Source: an uncultured Oscillospiraceae bacterium
GTDB taxonomy: Bacteria > Bacillota > Clostridia > Oscillospirales > Oscillospiraceae
DNA: 47,311 nt
Reading direction: 5' to 3'
NCBI GenBank assembly: GCA_910587645.1
Contig: CAJUNA010000019.1
Location: forward strand, 1 to 47,311
Shown: positions 16,897 through 23,017 of the stretch, in pieces
Layout of the letters: each line of letters begins with the position of its first letter
How positions within the stretch are numbered: the stretch's first letter is position 1
Translations under genes and position numbers: made by a program
The notes under the pieces: model-generated
Database searches by the model: none
What the model was told of the DNA's origin: nothing
The model's input: only the letters and a program-made list of their open reading frames with translations

Positions 16897-17192
16897 CAAA
16901 AAAACCCGTCCCAAAGAAAAACTCTTTGAGACGGGTTCATAAACCAAATTATGTACCCGCGGTACCACTCAAATTGCGCCCGGTCAAGACGCCCCTTCAG
17001 GCTCCAGCAAGCCCTATGCTCTCACGCGGCAGTCACGGGAGACGTCTACTAACCCAAAAACCAGGCGTTCAAATCTCCAGCTCGGAAGGGATGGGACACT
17101 GGAGCCGCCCGCCGCCAGGGTTCCACCAATCCCCGGCTCTCTGGGAGACAAACCGCTCCGTCCGTCTTCGTCATCGCTTTTCTTATTTACTT
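16897..17192 (-). promoter_or_regulatory. T-box leader of the HTH-cupin-ligase gene
   Basis: On the minus strand the leader shows an AGAGAG bulge, the distal-loop block GGTGGAACCC, AGTAGACG with CCCGTGAC, then the T-box core GAGTGGTACCGCGG (16957-16970). It ends in a terminator, AACCCGTCTCAAAGA paired with TCTTTGGGACGGGTT plus seven T (16897-16937). All landmarks of a tRNA-sensing T-box are present and in order. The specifier codon is not certain; GUC, AUC and UUC all occur in the plausible stretch (about 17086-17100). Confidence 0.9.
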
Positions 17193-17198
17193 GGGGGT

Positions 17199-17227
17199 AT
17201 TTTACACGAAACAGCAGGGATTGTCAA
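17199..17227 (-). promoter_or_regulatory. Promoter of the ligase T-box transcript
   Basis: On the minus strand TTGACA (17222-17227), 17 bases, TAAAAT (17199-17204). It places the transcript start at the 5' edge of the T-box. Confidence 0.75.
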
Positions 17228-17248
17228 GGAGAAATTTTTGGAAGGGAG

Positions 17249-17284
17249 TGTCCAAACTTACAGGAGTACAATACATGTTGGACA
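17249..17284. repeat. Inverted repeat between the two divergent T-box promoters
   Basis: TGTCCAA (17249-17255) and TTGGACA (17278-17284) are exact 7-base inverted arms with a 22-base spacer. They lie between the two divergent promoters. It could be an operator; the HTH domain encoded next door is one candidate binder. The binding idea is inference. Confidence 0.35.
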
Positions 17285-17305
17285 TTCCCCAGGGCATACT
17301 CCCCC

Positions 17306-17334
17306 TTGACAAACTCCCCCCCTTCCGCTATACT
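17306..17334 (+). promoter_or_regulatory. Promoter of the valS T-box transcript
   Basis: TTGACA (17306-17311), 17 bases, TATACT (17329-17334), immediately before the T-box stem I. Confidence 0.8.
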
Positions 17335-17344
17335 ATACCATACT

Positions 17345-17590
17345 TGTAAAAGGCTGCGAAGGGAAGGAGTACGCGCACCCCCGGGGCATAGAGAGACGCC
17401 GTTTGGTGCAAGGCGCCCCCCGGCAGCACGGAAGGTCGTCCCGGAGCTTCGTCTCTGAAAGCAGTAGGAGGCGGCGGGTTCTCCCGTTACAGAGACCGAG
17501 AGCCCCCGGCTTGGCCGGGGGAATGCAGGTGGTACCGCGGATTGTTTTCAATTCGCCCTGGACTTTTTATGTCCGGGGCGTTTTTCTTTT
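17345..17590 (+). promoter_or_regulatory. Valine T-box leader (ycxB-like gene and valS)
   Basis: Stem I is closed by CGAAG and CTTCG. The AGTA of loop E, AGAGAG, the GGTGCAA loop, and GGAAGGTCGTCC on the 3' side of the specifier loop follow, giving GUC (Val) as the likely specifier codon. The stem III region lies between GTCTCTG and CAGAGAC. The T-box core is AGGTGGTACCGCGG (17527-17540). The terminator is CGCCCTGGAC paired with GTCCGGGGCG plus a T-run (17554-17590). Uncharged tRNA-Val should favour read-through. Confidence 0.93.
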
Positions 17591-17608
17591 ACCGGGGGAG
17601 GTGATGAA

Positions 17609-18121
17609 ATGGAATTTGTGAACCACACTGTGATTGGCCAGAAGGAACTAACCGCCTTAGCCCGCGGGGCCAGGAAGTCCGTGCGCCGGAAAAAGGGCCG
17701 GATCGTCCGCGCCCTGGGCGCCGTCATCATCGCGCTGAACCTGTTTTTTGCCTGGACGTCCCTGCGCATCGGTGATTCCCGCTGGTGGGTCAACGGGGCG
17801 CTGGCGCTGTTCCTGCTGGTCGTGATTTTCGGGGAGGACTGGCTCAACGGGCGGATCAGCGCCAAGTATATCATGCCCGAGGCCCAGGAGGTGACCGCCA
17901 CCTTCGGGGACGAGCTGTACGCCCACGCCAGCAAGATGTCCGACAGCCGCTTTACCTATGACCAGATCCAGGCGGTATGCGAGACATCGGATTATTTCCT
18001 CTTTTACCTCAACCGGAACTTAGGCCAGATTTACGACAAAAACGGTTTTACCACCGGTACGCCTATGGCCTTCCGGGAGTTCATCACCCGGAAAACCGGC
18101 CTGACTGTGCGGAATATTTAA
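17609..18121 (+). CDS. YcxB-like membrane protein
   Basis: A 170-residue protein with two predicted membrane helices, about residues 33-53 (ALGAVIIALNLFFAW) and 61-76 (GALALFLLVVIF), followed by a cytoplasmic domain of about 90 residues. The domain contains ATFGDELYAHASKMSDSRFTYDQIQAVCETSDYFLFYL in shortened view: the FTYDQI and DYFLFYL blocks resemble the YcxB-like C-terminal domain, whose function is unknown. GGAGGTGATGAA lies upstream of ATG. It is inserted between the valine T-box and valS, so it is co-regulated with valyl-tRNA synthetase. Confidence 0.75.
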   Translation: MEFVNHTVIGQKELTALARGARKSVRRKKGRIVRALGAVIIALNLFFAWTSLRIGDSRWWVNGALALFLLVVIFGEDWLNGRISAKYIMPEAQEVTATFGDELYAHASKMSDSRFTYDQIQAVCETSDYFLFYLNRNLGQIYDKNGFTTGTPMAFREFITRKTGLTVRNI

Positions 18122-18159
18122 CGTTCAGGGCGCACACGCCCTTCAATAAGGAGAACATC

Positions 18160-20796
18160 ATGAGAAAAGAATTGCCGAAAACCTATGAACCCCAGGAGGT
18201 AGAGGGGAAAATCTACCAAACGTGGCTGGACGCGGACTGCTTCCACGCCGAACCGAACCCTGACAAAAAGCCCTTTTCCATTGTGATGCCGCCGCCCAAT
18301 GTCACCGGGCAGCTTCACATGGGCCACGCTATGGACTGCACCTTACAGGACATATTGATCCGTTACAAGCGGATGCAGGGCTATGAAGCCCTCTGGATGC
18401 CCGGCACAGACCACGCGGGCATCGCCACCCAGATCAAGGTAGAGGAGGATCTGCGCAAGAACGAGGGCCTGACCCGCCATGACCTGGGCCGGGATAAGTT
18501 CCTGGAGCGGGTCTGGGACTGGAAGAACAAGTACGGGGACCGCATTGTCAAGCAGCAGCGGAAGCTTGGATCCTCCTGCGACTGGGCGCGGGCGCGTTTC
18601 ACCATGGACGAGGGCCTCAGCAAGGCCGTCCGCGAAGTGTTCGTAAGCCTCTACGAAAAAGGCCTGGTCTACAAGGGCAGCCGTGTCATCAACTGGTGCC
18701 CCCACTGCACCACCGCCCTGTCTGACGCGGAGGTGCTGTATGAGGACAAGCCCAGCCATCTCTGGCACATGCGCTACCCCCTGGCCGATGGCAGCGGCTA
18801 TCTGGTGGTAGCCACTACCCGGCCTGAGACCATGATGGGCGACACCGGCGTGGCCGTGAACCCCAACGATGAACGCTATACCCATTTAGTAGGCAAGACC
18901 TGCCTTCTTCCCCTGATGGACCGTGAGATTCCCATTGTAGCCGATGACTATGTGGAGATGGATTTCGGCACCGGCTGCGTGAAGATGACCCCCGCCCACG
19001 ACCCCAACGACTTTGAGGTAGGCCTGCGGCACAATCTGGAAACGATCTGCGTCTTGGATGACAACGGCGTGGTCAACGCCAACGGCGGCAAGTACGAGGG
19101 TATGGACCGCTACGAGGCCCGCAAGGCCGTAGTGGCCGACCTGGAAGCCCTGGGGCTGATGGAAAAAATCGAGCCCTACTCCCACAGCGTGGGCGTCTGC
19201 TACCGCTGCCAGAACGATGTGGAGCCGCTGATTTCCGCCCAGTGGTTCGTGAAAATGGAGCCGCTGGCCAAGGAAGCCCTGCGGGTGGTCAATGAGGGTG
19301 AAGTCAAGTTTATCCCGGAGCGGTTCAGCAAGACCTACACCAACTGGATGGAAAACGTCCACGACTGGTGCATCTCCCGCCAGCTCTGGTGGGGCCATCA
19401 GATTCCCGCCTGGACCTGCCAGGACTGCGGCCATATCAGCGTGGACCGTACCGACCCCGCCTGCTGCGCAAAATGCGGCAGCGCAAATATCGTCCGTGAG
19501 GAGGACGTGCTGGACACCTGGTTCTCCTCCGCGCTTTGGCCCTTCTCCACGCTGGGCTGGCCGGAGAAAACGCCGGAACTGGCGTATTTCTACCCCACCT
19601 CCGTGCTGGTAACGGGCTATGATATCATCTTTTTCTGGGTAGCCCGGATGATCTTTTCCGGCTGCGAACAGATGAAGAAATACCCCTTTGAGAAAGTCTT
19701 CATCCACGGCCTTGTCCGGGACGACAAGGGCCGGAAGATGTCCAAATCCCTGGGCAACGGCATCGACCCCCTGGAAATTGCCGACAAATACGGCGCGGAC
19801 GCCCTGCGGTTCAACCTCATCACCGGCAACAGCCCCGGCAACGACATGCGCTTTTATGTGGAAAAATGCGAAGCCATGCGCAACTTCGCCAATAAAATCT
19901 GGAACGCCAGCCGGTTCGTGCTGATGAACCTGACCATTGACGAGGTGAAGCTGCCGGAGAAGCTGGAGCTGGAGGACAAGTGGGTTCTTAGCAAGCTCAA
20001 CGCCCTGGTGAGGGAGGTCACGGAAAACCTGGACGCCTACGAATTGGGCGTGGCCTCCGCCAAGGTGTACGATTTCATCTGGGACACCTACTGCGACTGG
20101 TATATCGAACTGACCAAATCCCGGATGCAGGGCGAGGGCGCGGAAAACGCCCAGAACGTGCTGTGCTATGTGCTCATTCAGCTTTTGAAGCTGCTGCATC
20201 CGTTTATGCCGTTTATCACCGAGGAAATCTACCAGGCCCTGCCCCATGTGCCGGGCGAAGCCAGCGAATTTTTGATGAAGACCGCGTGGCCCGTCTATGA
20301 GGAGCGGTTTGCCTTCCCCGCCGAGGAAGGGGCGATGGAGGAGATCATGGACTTGATCCGCGCCATCCGCGCCCGCAGGGCGGAGATGAACGTAGCCCCG
20401 GGCCGGAAGGTACAGCTTACCGTTGCCGCGGGCCATACGGACGTGTTTGCCGCCGGAGCGCCCTTCTTCCAGCGTTTGGCGGGCGCCAGCGAGGTGTCGG
20501 TGGTGGCCGCCGGGGAAGCGCCCGCGTCCAAGGGGATGGTAGAGGTAGTGACCCACGCTGCCCGGGCTTTCATGCCCTTAGCGGAGCTGGTGGACATCCA
20601 GCAGGAATTGGAGCGCATTGCCAAGGAAAAGGCAAAGGCGGAGGGCCATTTGAAGGGCATTGAAGCCAAGCTGAACAACGAAGCGTTTACCTCCAAGGCG
20701 CCCGCGCATATCGTCCAGAACCAGCGGGAGCAGGCGGAGAAGCTGCGCGCCTTGATTGCCCAGCTAGACCAATCCGCCGCATCCATGCAGTCCTGA
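18160..20796 (+). CDS. valS: Valyl-tRNA synthetase
   Basis: An 878-residue class I synthetase that charges tRNA-Val with editing of threonine. The HIGH motif is seen as HMGH in PNVTGQLHMGHAMD, the CP1 editing domain includes TTRPETMMGDTGVAV, and KMSKS lies in GRKMSKSLGNG. A C-terminal coiled coil (ELERIAKEKAKAEGHLKGIE) is typical of ValRS. ATG at 18160 has AAGGAG six bases upstream; an in-frame extension to 17977 lies inside the YcxB-like gene. The valine T-box upstream agrees with the assignment. Confidence 0.98.
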   Translation: MRKELPKTYEPQEVEGKIYQTWLDADCFHAEPNPDKKPFSIVMPPPNVTGQLHMGHAMDCTLQDILIRYKRMQGYEALWMPGTDHAGIATQIKVEEDLRKNEGLTRHDLGRDKFLERVWDWKNKYGDRIVKQQRKLGSSCDWARARFTMDEGLSKAVREVFVSLYEKGLVYKGSRVINWCPHCTTALSDAEVLYEDKPSHLWHMRYPLADGSGYLVVATTRPETMMGDTGVAVNPNDERYTHLVGKTCLLPLMDREIPIVADDYVEMDFGTGCVKMTPAHDPNDFEVGLRHNLETICVLDDNGVVNANGGKYEGMDRYEARKAVVADLEALGLMEKIEPYSHSVGVCYRCQNDVEPLISAQWFVKMEPLAKEALRVVNEGEVKFIPERFSKTYTNWMENVHDWCISRQLWWGHQIPAWTCQDCGHISVDRTDPACCAKCGSANIVREEDVLDTWFSSALWPFSTLGWPEKTPELAYFYPTSVLVTGYDIIFFWVARMIFSGCEQMKKYPFEKVFIHGLVRDDKGRKMSKSLGNGIDPLEIADKYGADALRFNLITGNSPGNDMRFYVEKCEAMRNFANKIWNASRFVLMNLTIDEVKLPEKLELEDKWVLSKLNALVREVTENLDAYELGVASAKVYDFIWDTYCDWYIELTKSRMQGEGAENAQNVLCYVLIQLLKLLHPFMPFITEEIYQALPHVPGEASEFLMKTAWPVYEERFAFPAEEGAMEEIMDLIRAIRARRAEMNVAPGRKVQLTVAAGHTDVFAAGAPFFQRLAGASEVSVVAAGEAPASKGMVEVVTHAARAFMPLAELVDIQQELERIAKEKAKAEGHLKGIEAKLNNEAFTSKAPAHIVQNQREQAEKLRALIAQLDQSAASMQS

Positions 20797-20829
20797 AATA
20801 AGTAATCCTTGACGAGTATTTTCGTTCTG

Positions 20830-20869
20830 CATTTCACGTTGTCTATTAAGAGGATAGGTACGTGAAATG
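20830..20869 (+). repeat. Hairpin/operator-like inverted repeat downstream of valS
   Basis: CATTTCACGT (20830-20839) and ACGTGAAATG (20860-20869) are perfect 10-base inverted arms around a 20-base loop. The loop carries AGAGG and AGG; the 3' arm contains the ATG of a possible 20-codon ORF. No T-run follows. Confidence 0.6.
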
Positions 20870-20929
20870 TGGAAGAAACTCCTCATAAAATTCAGCAAAG
20901 ACAACAAGCCAGAGGACGAGGGCATATAA
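20867..20929 (+). CDS. Possible 20-residue small protein
   Basis: ATG at 20867 opens MWKKLLIKFSKDNKPEDEGI and ends in TAA. The peptide has a basic hydrophobic start and an acidic tail. Support is weak: the nearest ribosome-site-like bases are in the loop of the upstream hairpin (AGG at 20856-20858) and no good promoter is seen. It may be chance, or a hairpin-gated small ORF behind valS. Confidence 0.2.
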   Translation: MWKKLLIKFSKDNKPEDEGI

Positions 20930-20935
20930 CAAAAG

Positions 20936-20976
20936 ACGCCCGGTCTTGAGAAAAGCCTCAGGACCGGGCGTTTTTT
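20936..20976. terminator. Intrinsic terminator after valS, also facing the membrane protein gene
   Basis: ACGCCCGGTC pairs perfectly with GACCGGGCGT and is followed by six T on the plus strand. The minus-strand side is also T-rich, so it can serve both convergent genes. Confidence 0.9.
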
Positions 20977-20982
20977 ATTGTT

Positions 20983-22707
20983 CTACCGCAGTTCCAGGGA
21001 TACGCCCTCCAGGATGCTCCCGGTATCGGGGCGGTAGGTGATGGCGACCTGGTCGCCGGCGTTCAAGATGACCGCTAACGGCTGTTCCGCCGCGCTGACG
21101 GAATAAAAGTAGCCGTCCCCGATCAGCTTGATAAAGTAATAGCTGTTGCCATCCAGCACGGCGCTGCGGATTTCCGCAATGGCGCCCTCTACCGTCTCTG
21201 TGCCGGACAGCCCGGTGGAGCCGTCTACCACGCCGTTCTGGCTGAGCAGGGCAAGGTAGTTCTGCTCGCACTCGCCCACCGTGTCGCCGGTGGCGACGAT
21301 TTGGTACTGCTGGACGTTGACCATGGCGTACTGTTTGACCAGCTGGGCTTTGTCCTTCATGGCCATGAAGTAGGTGGGCTGGCCGCCTACGTTCAGCAGG
21401 AGCGGGAAGGTGGCGTTATACTGCAAATGCTGCAACTGGCCCTGGGCGGAGGCCATGGCGGAATGCTCCGTGGCTCCGGCGCAGGAGTAGAATTTCGACT
21501 CCTTAGTACGCTGGTTGGTGAGGATAAAGCCGATGTTGGACTGGTCGCCGCCGGTAGAGGTGACGCCGGTGTAGACCCACACATCGTCGCCCATGGCGAT
21601 GTAGTTGTAATCGTCAGTGGTCACCGTAACATCGCGCTGGCCGAAAATGGAGTTCAAAAAGCCGTTGTGGTACATGCCGTAGTAGTCGTACTGCTGGACG
21701 ATCAGCCCGGCGGGGTAGAGATTGTCTACCCAAGGGGGGACTTCCTCATAATATTCGCACTCGCCGTTGATGGCGTTGACCAGCACCGCGCCCTTCACAT
21801 CCACGCCGCCGAAAAGGCCGATGGTCTTAACCAGCCGGGGGCAGATCCAGTAGGGCGTCCCCTCCTCATTGACCTCCATTACGGGGTTGGCGAACATGTA
21901 GGTAGGGTAGTGGAATCGGAGATGGCGGTAGAGGTTCCGGCCAAAGTGCTCCACGTTGGTGTATTTGATGCCCTCTTGAAGGCGAACCAGCTCCACGTTC
22001 TGGGTTACCATGTCAATGAGCAGGTAAGCGGGCAGGCCATCGCCCCGGTTGGTGAACCATTTGATCAGGTCGGCGTACATCAAGGTGGCGATGCGCACCG
22101 GGCGCCCCTTGTAGTTGATCTGGGTGTAGTCGTCTACGACCTCGAACTGGCTCACCATATCGCTCAGCTCGCCCAGCTTACGGTCGCCCAGACGCTCGGC
22201 GGAGTATTTGTCCAGCATGGGGATCTGGTCGTAGGAAATTTCGTTGACTTCGGCGGCAAAATCGCCCGGCTCTACAGGAAGAAGCTCCGCATAGGTTTTC
22301 GCGCGGAAAATCACACTGCCGGCCAACGTCCCTACCAAGGACAGCGCCACCAGCGCCACCGCAATGATAAGGGGTATCCTGCACTGCTTCTTAAGAAACT
22401 TGAAATACTGGCCCACGCCCTGGCCTTTAAAGCCGGAAGTGAAAATGGCGCAGCCGCAGTAGACAGCGCACAGCAGCAGGGCGAAGGTGTAGAAGTCCGG
22501 CGCTTGCAGGTTGATGGCGGGCAGTTCAAAATAAAAGTAAACAAACGCCACCGCCAGGGTTACGCCAAGGTTGATCAGCACCCGGACAGCGGGGCTTTTG
22601 ATCTGTTTGCGGGGTTTCCTGGGTTTCTTGGGACGCTGCTGGGATGGGGCGCCGCTTTCAAAGCCCTCCCACTGGAAGCCGCCGGCGTCATTGCCTGAAA
22701 ATCCCAT
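20983..22707 (-). CDS. Large membrane protein of unknown function
   Basis: A 574-residue protein I do not recognise. A hydrophilic basic N-terminus (about 1-40, RPKKPRKPRK) is followed by predicted helices at about 44-62, 70-88 and 113-135 (PLIIAVALVALSLVGTLAG), then about 430 residues likely outside the membrane. The outer part is rich in aromatic residues and Gly, with GDDVWVYTGVTSTGGDQSN and MASAQGQLQHLQY. No catalytic motif is clear. ATG has GGAG about 9 bases upstream. It stands alone with its own promoter candidate. A role in envelope or cell-surface processes is only a guess. Confidence 0.8.
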   Translation of the reverse strand: MGFSGNDAGGFQWEGFESGAPSQQRPKKPRKPRKQIKSPAVRVLINLGVTLAVAFVYFYFELPAINLQAPDFYTFALLLCAVYCGCAIFTSGFKGQGVGQYFKFLKKQCRIPLIIAVALVALSLVGTLAGSVIFRAKTYAELLPVEPGDFAAEVNEISYDQIPMLDKYSAERLGDRKLGELSDMVSQFEVVDDYTQINYKGRPVRIATLMYADLIKWFTNRGDGLPAYLLIDMVTQNVELVRLQEGIKYTNVEHFGRNLYRHLRFHYPTYMFANPVMEVNEEGTPYWICPRLVKTIGLFGGVDVKGAVLVNAINGECEYYEEVPPWVDNLYPAGLIVQQYDYYGMYHNGFLNSIFGQRDVTVTTDDYNYIAMGDDVWVYTGVTSTGGDQSNIGFILTNQRTKESKFYSCAGATEHSAMASAQGQLQHLQYNATFPLLLNVGGQPTYFMAMKDKAQLVKQYAMVNVQQYQIVATGDTVGECEQNYLALLSQNGVVDGSTGLSGTETVEGAIAEIRSAVLDGNSYYFIKLIGDGYFYSVSAAEQPLAVILNAGDQVAITYRPDTGSILEGVSLELR

Positions 22708-22789
22708 AATTTTTCTCCTTTCTTCTCTTCGCGGCCCTGGGGCCGCGCCGCCAAATGGGCAGGGGGTTATCCCTGCGGTTTTTTTCTTG

Positions 22790-22817
22790 CTTTTAGGGCT
22801 TGCTATTAAATTGTCAA
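22790..22817 (-). promoter_or_regulatory. Candidate promoter of the 574-residue membrane protein gene
   Basis: On the minus strand TTGACA (22812-22817), 16 bases, TAAAAG (22790-22795). The leader then holds an inverted repeat GCAGGG/CCCTGC (22760-22777) and a GCGGCCC hairpin near 22730-22745. Confidence 0.45.
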
Positions 22818-22870
22818 GGTTCCTCCATATTGCAATTGGCGCGAAGGGGGGACCAGGATGATCAGTCCTG

Positions 22871-22958
22871 TTGAGCGTTTTTGTTCAGACGCGCGAAGTC
22901 TCGGTAGGTGACGCTCGCTACAACCTTAGGCCGCATATGGGGGAAGGTTGCTGTTTTT
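22871..22958. other. Structured non-coding segment, function unknown
   Basis: GAGCGT (22873-22878) pairs with ACGCTC (22911-22916) around an inner AGAC/GTCT hairpin. CAACCTT (22921-22927) pairs with AAGGTTG (22944-22950) and is followed on the plus strand by CTGTTTTT. It could be a small RNA with its own terminator. No matching plus-strand promoter is convincing. No ORF is seen in the gap 22708-23017. Confidence 0.3.
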
Positions 22959-23017
22959 CGTGCAACTTTTCAAAATATTTTTCCAAATTTTTCTGGCAGC
23001 TTGTTATTTTTTCCATT

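Noticed and set aside
16869..16968. Upstream extension of the ligase fusion into the leader
   Set aside because: The extra codons overlap the T-box terminator; the ATG at 16845 has a proper ribosome site.
18886..20556. 556-codon open frame on the minus strand opposite valS
   Set aside because: It mirrors the third-position GC bias of valS, its translation is low-complexity His/Gly/Val-rich and matches no family.
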